Shown: positions 19,368 through 29,062 of the stretch, one piece after another
Layout: every line of letters begins with the position of its first letter
Numbering within the stretch: position 1 is the first letter of the stretch
DNA from: Saccharopolyspora galaxeae
GTDB lineage: Bacteria > Actinomycetota > Actinomycetes > Mycobacteriales > Pseudonocardiaceae
DNA: 64,000 nt
Assembly: GCF_016526145.1 (NCBI RefSeq)
Contig: NZ_JADDUE010000001.1
Location: forward strand, 558,001-622,000
Direction: 5' to 3'
The notes under the pieces: generated by a model
Seen by the model: the letters and a program-made list of their open reading frames with translations, nothing else
Told to the model about the DNA's origin: nothing
Database searches by the model: none
Program-made: the position numbers and the translations under genes

Positions 19368-20611
19368 TCCATCAAGATCACGTCCACGGTCGCGCCCGCG
19401 GGTAGCGAAGTCGTCTCCTCCGGCACCTCGAGCAGGCTGTTCGCCCCGGCCATCGCGGAGAGCAGGTGCGAGCCGGGTCCGCCGTGCGGGGTCACCGTCG
19501 CGGTCGCCGGGTCGAACACCGCTCTGCGGTACTGCCGCCTGCCCGCCGAGGTCTTCTCCAGCGGTTCGGTCAGCACGGCCTGCCTCGTCGGCCGCTGGTT
19601 GCGGTGGTGCCCGGCCGCCGAACGCAGCGCCGGGCGCACGAAGATCTCGAACGACACCATGGAGCTGACCGGGTTGCCGGGCAGCGTCACCACCGCGGGG
19701 CCGTCCCGGTAGCGCCCGCAGCCCTGCGGCATCCCCGGCTGCATCGCGACCTTGGTGAACTCCACGCCGTTGCCCGCCAGCGCGTCCTTGACCACCTCGT
19801 ACGCCCCGGCGCTGACCCCGCCGGAGGTGAGGATCAGGTCGGTGGTCTCCAGGTGCGGCTGCAGCGCGGCGTGGAACGAGTCCACGTCGTCGGGCACGAA
19901 CCGCAGCAGCTGCGCCTCGCCGCCGGCCTCGCGCACCGCAGCGGCCAGCATCAGCCCGTTGGACTCGTAGATCTGCCCGGCGCGCAGCGGCGAACCCGGT
20001 TCCACGAGTTCCGACCCGGTGGACAGCACCAGGACCCGCACCGGCCGCCGCACCGGCAGCCGCGCGGCGCCGACGGCCGCGGCGATGCCGAGCTGCGCCG
20101 GGCCCAGGGACACTCCGGCGTGGAGCACCGCCGTGCCGACCTGCACGTCCTCCCCGGCTCGGCGCAGGTGCGCACCGGGTTGCACGGAGGCGTGCAGGCG
20201 CACCTCGGAGGTCCCGGCGTCGGTGCGTTCCACCGGTACGACCGCGTCCGCTCCCGCGGGCATCTGCGCGCCGGTCATGATCCGGTGCGCGGTGCCGGGC
20301 TGCAGCGGCGGGCTGTCGATCCGGCCTGCCGGGACGTCTTCGCTGACCGGCAGCGTCACCGGGTCGTCCGGGCCCGCTTCGGCCACGTCCACCGAGCGGA
20401 CCGCGTAACCGTCCATCGCGGAGTTGTCGAACGGTGGCAGCGGGATCGCCGCCACCAGGTCTTCGGCCAGCGCCAGGTCCAGGCAGTCCGCCAGCGGGCG
20501 GGACTCGGCGCGGGCCGGGGGCAGCAGGGTGGCGATCCGCGCCTGGTGTTCGGGCACCGGGGTCAACCCGGATGGTCCAGTTGCTTGGGGCACGCCCCGA
20601 TCATCGGTCAT
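19364..20611 (-). CDS. moeA: Molybdopterin molybdenumtransferase MoeA
   Basis: Inserts molybdate into adenylated molybdopterin. 415 aa with the MoeA layout: N-terminal PLPPFDNSAMDGYAV, TGAQMPAGADAVVPVE, the MoCF-binding domain from about residue 180 (LSTGSELVEPG, ESNGLMLAAAVREAGGE, LTSGGVSAGAYEVVKDAL), MQPGMPQG, LPGNPVSSMVSFEIFVRPALR and a C-terminal beta domain. The start at 20611 (MTDDRGVPQ) is chosen; sequence upstream in frame does not look like MoeA. It matches moeA2 of mycobacteria by position. It supplies Moco for the cox hydroxylase in this window and others. Confidence 0.95.
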   Translation of the reverse strand: MTDDRGVPQATGPSGLTPVPEHQARIATLLPPARAESRPLADCLDLALAEDLVAAIPLPPFDNSAMDGYAVRSVDVAEAGPDDPVTLPVSEDVPAGRIDSPPLQPGTAHRIMTGAQMPAGADAVVPVERTDAGTSEVRLHASVQPGAHLRRAGEDVQVGTAVLHAGVSLGPAQLGIAAAVGAARLPVRRPVRVLVLSTGSELVEPGSPLRAGQIYESNGLMLAAAVREAGGEAQLLRFVPDDVDSFHAALQPHLETTDLILTSGGVSAGAYEVVKDALAGNGVEFTKVAMQPGMPQGCGRYRDGPAVVTLPGNPVSSMVSFEIFVRPALRSAAGHHRNQRPTRQAVLTEPLEKTSAGRRQYRRAVFDPATATVTPHGGPGSHLLSAMAGANSLLEVPEETTSLPAGATVDVILME

Positions 20612-20785
20612 GGGGTGCCGCGCTGTCGCCACCGGCGTGCCAAAAGCGACTTGCGCCGCTGGGCTCCGGGGCCGCGGTGGATCGCGCCGCTTCGGTGGGT
20701 GATGGTTCGTGCGCGTTTCGCTTCCGCTTCGGGCGATCGTCGGCTCGGTGCTGTGGCCGTTGCGTAGCAACGGCGCGTCCGCATC

Positions 20786-20889
20786 GGCGACCGGTGCCGG
20801 GTGTCCTCATTGGAAACCGGCGTTGGGCGTCCTCATAGGCGACCGGCGCTTGGTGTCCTTATAGGCGACCGGCGCTGGGCGCCCTCATG
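20786..20889. repeat. 26-bp intergenic tandem repeat, four units
   Basis: Four units of exactly 26 bp start at 20786, 20812, 20838 and 20864, consensus GGCGACCGGCGCTGGGTGTC followed by CTCATA. Differences are point changes only. The array occupies the centre of the 318-bp divergent gap between moeA and the AIM24-like gene and ends 41 bp before the latter's start, overlapping where its promoter would be. The rest of the gap, toward moeA, shows no recognisable motif. Confidence 0.85.
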
Positions 20890-20929
20890 GCAAACTGCCT
20901 CCGACCGCGCGGCGACCGGAGGAGGGCAT

Positions 20930-21607
20930 GTGCAGGTACGAACCCGTCACACGCCGTCGTTCGGGGTCGCCAGGCTGCTGCTCGCGCCCGGCGAGCCGGT
21001 CCGGATCGCGGCCGGTTCGATGCTGGCCACCAGCTACGGCGTCGTGGTCGAAGCGCGCACCGGTGGCGGCCTGCTCAAGTCGCTGACCAGGGGAGCGTTC
21101 GGCGGCGACGCGGCGGTGACCACCTGCACGGCCGGGCAACAGGGCGGTTGGGTCGACGTGGCGGGGCCGTTGCCCGGCGACCTCAACGTGCTCGAGCTGG
21201 ACGGGCGCGGCTGGTGCGTCGCGCGCGGTGCCTGGCTCGCCTCCGGCGGGACGACGCACAGCGACGACCAGTGGCCCGGGTTCAACAACCTCTTCGGCGG
21301 TGAGCCCGGATTCCTCAGCCACGTCAGCGGACCGGGTCCGGTGGTGCTGGCCTGCTACGGCGCGTTGGACGTGATGACCTTGCAGCCCGGTGAGTTCGTC
21401 ACCGTCGATCCGGGGCACGTGGTGGCCTACGCGGATGCGGTGCAGACCCGGTTGCGCCAGGCCGGTCAGGGCGTGCCGCAGTCGATGCGCACCGGGGAGG
21501 GGCTGGTGTTCGATTTCGCCGGCCCGGGACAGGTGCTGGTGCAGACGCGGGATCCCCGCGGTCTGGCGTCCTGGTTGCAGGCGCAGGGTTCCGCGGGCCG
21601 TTCCTGA
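20930..21607 (+). CDS. AIM24 / TIGR00266-family beta-helix protein
   Basis: 225-aa protein of the AIM24 family (TIGR00266), which folds as a beta-rich trimer in solved bacterial members; the cellular function is unknown. Typical features are an N-terminal LLAPGEPVRIAAGSMLATS, GGLLKSLTRGAFGGD, a Gly/aromatic-rich middle (WCVARGAWLASGG) and FGGEPGFLSHVSGPGPVVLACYG. The GTG at 20930 is preferred because GGAGGAGG lies 5-12 nt upstream; an ATG two bases earlier is out of frame. It stands alone on its strand, divergent from moeA, with a tandem repeat in its promoter region. No neighbour suggests a partner. Confidence 0.82.
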   Translation: MQVRTRHTPSFGVARLLLAPGEPVRIAAGSMLATSYGVVVEARTGGGLLKSLTRGAFGGDAAVTTCTAGQQGGWVDVAGPLPGDLNVLELDGRGWCVARGAWLASGGTTHSDDQWPGFNNLFGGEPGFLSHVSGPGPVVLACYGALDVMTLQPGEFVTVDPGHVVAYADAVQTRLRQAGQGVPQSMRTGEGLVFDFAGPGQVLVQTRDPRGLASWLQAQGSAGRS

Positions 21608-21865
21608 CCGCTCGAATGCGGTGCTGCAAATGATCACCGTTTCGCGCATTGCGCGGTGCTGCACGGCCGGTGTTCGTCCGTCTCGAGAATCTCCGTTCGG
21701 CGGAATATGCCGCGGCGGTGGTCCGCGGGAAAGGCTTATCCGATGTATCCGATGACGGTGCGTGCTGCATAAATACACCCGTTCGGCCCAGCATTTCGCG
21801 GAAAAGTCGCAATGGTGAACGGCGGACGAATCGCGCCTTCTCGGGTAGCGTGACCCCTGCTCCAG

Positions 21866-21885
21866 CGGCGCTTTCGGGAGCGCCG
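21866..21885 (+). other. Hairpin in the 5' leader of the cold-shock gene
   Basis: CGGCGCT-TTCGGG-AGCGCCG forms a 7-bp stem 30 nt upstream of the csp start. It lies in a 307-bp gap that is otherwise gene-free and less GC-rich than its surroundings (stretches such as GCATAAATACACCC). Cold-shock genes often carry structured leaders; a thermosensor role here is only inferred. Confidence 0.45.
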
Positions 21886-21914
21886 TGCATCATTGTTTCC
21901 ACTAGGAGGACGCC

Positions 21915-22118
21915 GTGGCGGTCGGCACGGTCAAATGGTTCAACTCGGAAAAGGGCTACGGCTTCATCGCCACCGACGGTGGTTCCGATGTGTTCGTGCA
22001 CTACACCTCGATCAACATGTCCGGTTTCCGCACCCTTTCGGAAGGCGACCGGGTCGAATTCGAGGTGAAACCGGGGCGCGACGGCCGAACCCAGGCGGAC
22101 GGCGTCCGCAAGGTCTGA
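21915..22118 (+). CDS. Cold-shock domain protein
   Basis: 67-aa CspA-type RNA/DNA-binding protein. The RNP1 motif KGYGFIAT and RNP2 motif DVFVHY are intact, the start is [10 protein letters not shown] and length is typical for the family. It acts as an RNA chaperone or transcription antiterminator in the cytoplasm. GTG start at 21915 with TAGGAGG 6-12 nt upstream. Monocistronic, with a leader of up to 300 nt and a hairpin near the start. The next gene (kinase) begins 284 bp later after a tandem array. Identification is firm; which csp paralogue it is cannot be told. Confidence 0.95.
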   Translation: MAVGTVKWFNSEKGYGFIATDGGSDVFVHYTSINMSGFRTLSEGDRVEFEVKPGRDGRTQADGVRKV

Positions 22119-22277
22119 GGCGCGCACTGCGGGCCCGGCTCCGGATCGGGGCCGGGCCGCGTGCTGTCCGGCGAATTCGCGCCGCCCGCGATTCGGTTCC
22201 CGGGCATTCGGTGCTCGATTCGCCGCCGGTCCGGTCCTGGTCTGGTCCGCTGGGCCGATCCGTTGCTGAGCGGATCC

Positions 22278-22341
22278 GCCTGCTGGGTCGGTTTGCCTGC
22301 TGGGCCGGTTTGCCTGCTGGCCGGTTTGCTGCTGGGCCGAT
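22278..22341. repeat. 17-bp intergenic tandem repeat
   Basis: Units GCCTGCTGGGYCGGTTT at 22278-22294 and 22295-22311, then a 16-bp unit (22312-22327) and a diverged fourth unit. Less regular GCTGGGCCGATCCG copies flank it from about 22245. It lies 60-125 bp upstream of the kinase start in a 284-bp gap with no other recognisable content. Confidence 0.75.
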
Positions 22342-22402
22342 CCGACGACGCGCTCCCGGAACCCGCAGACGTCGCTGATCGCCGACCGTTAGGCTCCCCC
22401 GC

Positions 22403-23791
22403 GTGTCGGAAGACCTCACCGGACGCCGCCTCGGCCACTTCAAGATCGACGGGGTGCTGGGCCGCGGCGGGATGAGCGTGCTCTACCGCGCCACCGATAC
22501 CCGCCTGGGCCGCAAGGTCGCGCTCAAGGTCATGGGCGAGCACATCACCGGTGATGCCGAGTTCCGCGAGCGGTTCGTCGACGAGGCCCGCAACACCTCC
22601 GCCATCGACCACGCGAACGTCGTGCCGCTGTACGACTTCGGCGAGATCGACGGGATGCTCTACATCGCGATGCGGCTGGTCGACGGGTCCGACCTGGCCA
22701 GCCTGATCAAGGACGGCCCGATCTCGCCGTACCGCGCGGTGGAACTGCTCAGCCAGGTAGCCGAGGCGCTGGACATGCTGCACGAGCGCGGGCTGGTGCA
22801 CCTGGACCTCAAACCGGCGAACGTGCTGGTGACCTCGCGGGAGTCCGCGGGCGAGCACGTGTACCTCGCGGATTTCGGGCTGACCCGCCGCGGCGCTACC
22901 GGGCACCGCACCAGCTCCGGCGACTTCCTCGGTTCGCCGACCTACGCCGCGCCGGAGCACCTGCGCGGCGAGCCGGTCGACGGACGCACCGATCTCTACG
23001 CGCTGTGCTGCATGCTGTTCGCCTGCCTGACCGGCCGCCCGCCCTTCCAGGGCGACGTGCAGGAGGTCATCCAGGGTCACTTGAACGCCGAGCCGCCGTC
23101 CGCGACGGCGCTGCTGTCGCTGCCGGCGGGGATCGACGCCGTGCTGCGCAACGGCATGTCGAAGAAGCCGGACCAGCGCTACGACGACTGCCGGAAGCTG
23201 ATGGCGGCCGCGAAGGAAGTGCTGGCGCAGTCCGGGGATGCGCGCACGAAGCGCACCATGCCCGCGGTCGGGCCGCCTTCCGGTCCGCAGCCCGCGCAAC
23301 CCGGCCCGGTGCCGAACCAGGGCGGACCGGGTTCGGCACCGCCGGTGGCTCCCGGGCCGTTCGGGCCGTCCTACCCGCAGCAGGGCGGTCGGCATCCGGG
23401 CGGGCAGCCTCCGGGCTCGCAGCCTCCGGTGAGCCCTCCGGGTGTGCAGCCGCCGGGTGCCCAGCATCCCGGTGCCCAGCCGCAGCCTCCGGGCGTCCGA
23501 CCTCCCGGTGCCCGGCCGCCGGGAACCCAGCCGCCGGGCGGCGAACCGGTCCGGCTGCGGCCGCCGATGCCCGCGCAGGGCTCGCCGTTCGCGGCCAAGC
23601 GGACCGGCGGCACGGCGAAGTGGCTGGTGCCGCTGCTGATCGCGGTGGCTGTTGTCGTGCTCGCGGTCCTGTTCATCGCGATGGCGGTCTCGTCGGGCGG
23701 TTCCGGCGGCGGCCCGTCCGGCGGTTCACCGCCGTCCTCGTCGTACAACAGCACCGAACTGCCCACCGAGGTCCCCACGGTCGGCGGCTGA
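22403..23791 (+). CDS. Membrane Ser/Thr protein kinase (PknB-like, non-RD)
   Basis: 462 aa. An N-terminal eukaryotic-like kinase domain spans residues 1-275: glycine loop LGRGGMSVLY (19-28), Lys42, Glu61, catalytic loop HLDLKPAN (133-140), DFG (157-159), SPTYAAPEHL. The residue before the catalytic Asp135 is Leu, not Arg, so this is a non-RD kinase that may not depend on activation-loop phosphorylation. A Pro/Gly-rich linker (about 285-395, PPG-type repeats) leads to one membrane helix (about 403-425) and a short Ser/Gly-rich extracytoplasmic tail with no PASTA domain. GTG start at 22403. It lies between csp and groEL with a CIRCE region behind it. Substrates are unknown. Confidence 0.92.
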   Translation: MSEDLTGRRLGHFKIDGVLGRGGMSVLYRATDTRLGRKVALKVMGEHITGDAEFRERFVDEARNTSAIDHANVVPLYDFGEIDGMLYIAMRLVDGSDLASLIKDGPISPYRAVELLSQVAEALDMLHERGLVHLDLKPANVLVTSRESAGEHVYLADFGLTRRGATGHRTSSGDFLGSPTYAAPEHLRGEPVDGRTDLYALCCMLFACLTGRPPFQGDVQEVIQGHLNAEPPSATALLSLPAGIDAVLRNGMSKKPDQRYDDCRKLMAAAKEVLAQSGDARTKRTMPAVGPPSGPQPAQPGPVPNQGGPGSAPPVAPGPFGPSYPQQGGRHPGGQPPGSQPPVSPPGVQPPGAQHPGAQPQPPGVRPPGARPPGTQPPGGEPVRLRPPMPAQGSPFAAKRTGGTAKWLVPLLIAVAVVVLAVLFIAMAVSSGGSGGGPSGGSPPSSSYNSTELPTEVPTVGG

Positions 23792-23875
23792 ACGGCCTGA
23801 TCACCTGGGCGAACCCGATGCGCCCGCTCGATCGGGCGAAAAGCGGTCTGCGCCGGAGCGGAGCGGGCGAGCGGC

Positions 23876-25727
<1,852 letters not shown>

Positions 25728-25782
25728 CGACCGCCGTGCCCGGGCGGCAGCGTCCGCGCTGACGCCCGCACCGCACGCGAGG

Positions 25783-25811
25783 AGGGCCGTTCCCGTTCGG
25801 GGAGCGGCCCT
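25783..25811 (+). terminator. Terminator hairpin after groEL
   Basis: AGGGCCGTTCCC and GGGAGCGGCCCT form a stem of about 12 bp (one wobble/mismatch) with a GTTCG-type loop, 56 bp after the groEL stop, followed by TCGTCGTGTC. The remainder of the 309-bp gap (to 26036) shows only an AAGGAGG RBS for the next gene. Confidence 0.75.
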
Positions 25812-26036
25812 TCGTCGTGTCCGGCCCCTTTCCGGTCGGTTCCGGAGGTCGTGCGTCGTCGCGTCGCGCGGCGTTGCGCTGGGTACGTTGTGCTGGGCGT
25901 TCGGCGCCGCCGCCCGGTGGTGGCGGGCAGCGGCCCGGCGATGATCGTGGCGGGACCGCGTCAGCCCGCGGCCGCCCGGACCGGGATGTGATCTCCTGGT
26001 ATCCGCACGTGCCAGGTCGAAGGAGGTTCGGACGGC

Positions 26037-28055
26037 ATGTCCTTTCCGTTGCGCCGGCTCGCCGGTCCGGTGGCCGCACTGATCAGCGCGGCGATGCTCG
26101 CCGCGGGCTGCACCGCCGGTGCCCCGCCGGAGCAGGCACCGCCCGGGAACGAAGAGGTCTCCGGGCCGGACTCCTTCCCGGCCGAAGGCGTTCCGCAGGT
26201 GGTGCCGCAGCCGCAGAAGATGGAACGGCTCGGTGACGACGTCGCGGTGCGCGGCAAGGTCGAGCTGGTGCTGGACCCGCTGGTCGACCGGCAGACCCGG
26301 GACTTGGCCGAGAACGTGCTGCGCTCGGCCGGGGCCTCCGAGGTCGTGGTGCGGCCGCCGGGGCCGCCGGTGCAGGACGCCACGCTGCGGGTGCGCATCG
26401 GCGACCGGAGCTCGCCCGGCGTGACGAAGGGCTTGCAGGACAACTACTGGGGTTCGCCGTCGCCGCTGCCCGCCGAGGGCTACGTGTTCGCCGCGTCCGG
26501 CGGCAAGGACTCGGTGATCCTCGGCGCGTCCGATCCCGCAGGCGCCTACTACGCGGTGCAGACGATGCGGCAACTCACCTCGCCGGGCCGGATCGCCGGG
26601 GTCGGCGTGGTGGACCAGCCGAACATGCCGCTGCGCGGTTCGATCGAGGGCTTCTACGGCACCCCGTGGACGCACGCCGAGCGGATGGACCAGCTGGCCT
26701 TCTACGGCGACGTCAAGTTCAACACCTACATCTACGCGCCGAAGGACGACCCGTTCCACCGGGAGCGCTGGCGCGAGCCGTACCCGCCGGACAAGCTCGG
26801 GCAGGTGCGGGAGCTGATCGGGCAGGCGGGCGCGCACCACGTGAACTTCACGTTCGCGCTCTCGCCGGGGAACTCGATCTGCTTCAGCGACCCGGCGGAC
26901 TTCCAGGCGCTGCAGGACAAGCTGCAGACCATGTACGACTCCGGGGTGCGGGACTTCTCGGTGCCGTTCGACGACATCTCCTACACCCGCTGGAACTGCG
27001 GGCAGGACCAGGCGCGCTACGGCCCGCCGAACGAGGCCGCCGCCGGCCGGGCGCAGAAGGATCTGCTCAACCGGGTGCAGCGGGAGTTCATCGACACCCA
27101 TCCCGGCGCGCGTCCGGTGCAGACCGTGCCGACGGAGTACTCCGACCTGGACGAGTCGCCTTACAAGACGGCGCTGAGCGAGGGGCTCGACCCGCGCGTG
27201 GTGCTGATGTGGACCGGCGACGGCGTGATCCCCAAGCAGATCACCGTCTCCGACGCCGAGCAGGCCGCCCAGCTCTGGGGCCGCAAGGTGTACCTGTGGG
27301 ACAACTACCCGGTCAACGACTTCAAGAAGGCGCAGGGCAGGCTGCTGCTCGGGCCGTACGACCGGCGCGAGCCGGGGCTGAGCCGGCACCTCGTCGGCGA
27401 TGCGGTGAACCCGATGAACCAGGCCGCGGCCAGCAAGGTCGTCGAGACCGGCGCTGCGGACTTCGCCTGGAACGACGACGACTTCGACCCGCAGCGGGCG
27501 CATCGCGCGGCGGCGCGCTACCTGGCGACGGATCCGGCCGCGGTGCTGCGGCCGGACTCGGCGGCGAACCCGGACCTGGTGCGGGCGCTGCTGGTGTTCT
27601 TCGACCTGAACAACATGTCGCCGCTGGCCAGCGGCAAGCCGTGGCAGCCACCGGCACCGGAGCTGGCCAGGCGCATCGACGAGTTCCGCGCCACGTGGGG
27701 CAGCGGGGACAACCAGGCGGCGCTGGCCGAGCTGCGCGACTACGCGCAGCAGGTCGCGCAGGCCCCGGAGCGGATCAGGTCCGGGGCGCCGCAGGACTTC
27801 GTGTCCGACTCGGAGCCGTGGTTGCAGGCCGCCGACCTGTGGGGCGACGCGTTCGTGACCACTGTGGACGGTTTGCAGGCGCGGGCGGACGGCAACGAGG
27901 CGGTGGCCGGTGAGCGGTTCGCCGCCGCCGGTGCGCTGGCCGACCGGGCCGAGCAGGTGCAGACGGTGCCGGGCGAGCCGCGCACGCCGGGTCCGGTGAA
28001 GCTCGCCGACGGGGTGCTGGACACCTTCGTCCGGCAGGCGCCGCGGCTGAAGTGA
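26037..28055 (+). CDS. Lipoprotein beta-N-acetylglucosaminidase (GH84, hyaluronidase/O-GlcNAcase-like)
   Basis: 672 aa, probably anchored outside the membrane: lipobox LAAGC with Cys25. An N-terminal GH84-N alpha/beta domain (about 50-190, VPQPQKMERLGDDV) precedes the GH84 barrel (about 195-480). The barrel opens with LRGSIEGFYGTPWTH and carries the catalytic Asp pair in VPFDDIS (Asp312-Asp313), characteristic of substrate-assisted O-GlcNAcases. PTEYSD and YLWDNYPVND complete the site. A helical C-terminal domain follows. It likely trims GlcNAc-containing glycans or wall fragments; the natural substrate is unknown. AAGGAGG at about 26021. It is convergent with the PspC gene, 7 bp away. Confidence 0.92.
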   Translation: MSFPLRRLAGPVAALISAAMLAAGCTAGAPPEQAPPGNEEVSGPDSFPAEGVPQVVPQPQKMERLGDDVAVRGKVELVLDPLVDRQTRDLAENVLRSAGASEVVVRPPGPPVQDATLRVRIGDRSSPGVTKGLQDNYWGSPSPLPAEGYVFAASGGKDSVILGASDPAGAYYAVQTMRQLTSPGRIAGVGVVDQPNMPLRGSIEGFYGTPWTHAERMDQLAFYGDVKFNTYIYAPKDDPFHRERWREPYPPDKLGQVRELIGQAGAHHVNFTFALSPGNSICFSDPADFQALQDKLQTMYDSGVRDFSVPFDDISYTRWNCGQDQARYGPPNEAAAGRAQKDLLNRVQREFIDTHPGARPVQTVPTEYSDLDESPYKTALSEGLDPRVVLMWTGDGVIPKQITVSDAEQAAQLWGRKVYLWDNYPVNDFKKAQGRLLLGPYDRREPGLSRHLVGDAVNPMNQAAASKVVETGAADFAWNDDDFDPQRAHRAAARYLATDPAAVLRPDSAANPDLVRALLVFFDLNNMSPLASGKPWQPPAPELARRIDEFRATWGSGDNQAALAELRDYAQQVAQAPERIRSGAPQDFVSDSEPWLQAADLWGDAFVTTVDGLQARADGNEAVAGERFAAAGALADRAEQVQTVPGEPRTPGPVKLADGVLDTFVRQAPRLK

Positions 28056-28062
28056 CCGCGGA

Positions 28063-28305
28063 TCACTCCTGCGGAGCCAGCAGCCAGGCGGCGAGGTAGA
28101 GCACGATCCCGGTGCCGAAGCCGAGGATCGTTGCGGCCAGCAGCAGCACGCGGATCAGCGTCGGGTCGATGCCGAAGTACTCGGCCGCCCCGGCGCACAC
28201 TCCGGCGACCATGCCGTTGCGGCTGCGGGTGAACCGGCGGTAGCCGCCGGATCCGGTGCTGCTCTCCGGTGCGGTGGGCGCTGCGATGTGCACGTTTTCG
28301 GTCAT
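28063..28305 (-). CDS. PspC-domain small membrane protein
   Basis: 80 aa. A single PspC domain: RRFTRSRNGMVAGVCAGAAEYFGIDPTLIRV, then a membrane helix LLLAATILGFGTGIVLYLAAW ending in LLAPQE. PspC proteins take part in envelope-stress signalling; many actinobacterial ones are stand-alone like this. It lies downstream of the SUFU gene on the same strand with a hairpin in the 121-bp gap, so co-transcription is uncertain. The N-terminal 20 residues are polar and variable. Confidence 0.88.
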   Translation of the reverse strand: MTENVHIAAPTAPESSTGSGGYRRFTRSRNGMVAGVCAGAAEYFGIDPTLIRVLLLAATILGFGTGIVLYLAAWLLAPQE

Positions 28306-28319
28306 GCCGCCGACTCTGC

Positions 28320-28337
28320 TCCGCGGGAGTCCGCGGA
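28320..28337 (-). terminator. Short hairpin between the SUFU and PspC genes
   Basis: TCCGCGG-GAGT-CCGCGGA, a perfect 7-bp stem in the 121-bp gap, 15 bp upstream of the PspC start codon on the minus strand. It may terminate the SUFU transcript or shape the PspC leader. Position is the only evidence. Confidence 0.4.
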
Positions 28338-28426
28338 ACCTCCGGGCGTGCCCCGGATCGCTCCCTGACCCTTCGGCCGCGGGGTGGGGGACACCCCGGG
28401 GTTCGAGCCGTGGCGAACTGCGGGAG

Positions 28427-28984
28427 TCAGCCGACGGAGCGGCGGCGCACGTCGGTGAGGTCGGTGCCGTTCTGCTCCCACCGGTCGTAGAGCACGTCCT
28501 TGCCGTAGCGGGACACCAGCTGCGCCTCGCCGCGCGTGATCGGCAGCAGCGTGATCAGCTGCAGCACCGGCCTGCCGTCCCCGTCGAGCAGCACGTCGAA
28601 CTCGTCGGCGAAGTACGGGTGCGGAGCTGCCAGCGCCCCGGCGATCTCCGTTTCCGGCAGCAGCGCGCGATCGTTCATGATCAGCGCGCCGTAGCCGACG
28701 CGGCTGGCCGATTCGGTGAGCAGTTCCGCGATCACTCCGGTCAGGTGCTTGCCGTGCAGTTCCTGGGCGGCGTGCACGGTGCACAGCAACTCCTGCGGCA
28801 GCGGGGCGCCCGCGGTGTGCTCGCGCAGGCCGCTGGTCAGCACGGTCACGTGCGAGCCGTCGTGGCCGTCGCAGTAGACGAGGTGGTAGCCGCGGTCCCT
28901 GCCGCCGGTTTCCCTGCTGTCCGCGCCCCGGACCCTCCCGGCGTAGCGCTCGATGTGCCCCGGGAACCCGTCGAACCGGCTCAT
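28427..28984 (-). CDS. Suppressor-of-fused (SUFU) domain protein, copy 1
   Basis: 185 aa. A SUFU-like fold is recognised from HIERYAGRVRG near the start, GYHLVYCDGHDGSHVTVLTSGL, QELLCTVHAAQE and the C-terminal LQLITLLPITRGEAQLVSRYG. These match the paralogue at 39678-40271 segment by segment (about 30-35% by eye). Bacterial SUFU proteins have been proposed as immunity proteins of polymorphic toxins, but no toxin gene is nearby. The start at 28984 (MSRFDGFPG) gives the usual length. It is divergent from the moxR gene of the cox cluster, with 78 bp between the start codons. Confidence 0.75.
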   Translation of the reverse strand: MSRFDGFPGHIERYAGRVRGADSRETGGRDRGYHLVYCDGHDGSHVTVLTSGLREHTAGAPLPQELLCTVHAAQELHGKHLTGVIAELLTESASRVGYGALIMNDRALLPETEIAGALAAPHPYFADEFDVLLDGDGRPVLQLITLLPITRGEAQLVSRYGKDVLYDRWEQNGTDLTDVRRRSVG

Positions 28985-29062
28985 GCCCGCACCTCCGCGA
29001 AGGATCATCGCACGGCCCGGCGTGATCACCGCGGGGCTGGTGCGCTCGCATACGCTCGCGGC

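Noticed and set aside
20786..20889. CRISPR array
   Set aside because: The units are contiguous 26-mers without spacers, and no cas gene is present.
23380..23560. Collagen-like domain in the kinase from PPG-type repeats
   Set aside because: The repeats are irregular and form the usual Pro-rich juxtamembrane linker of actinobacterial kinases; strict G-X-Y periodicity is missing.
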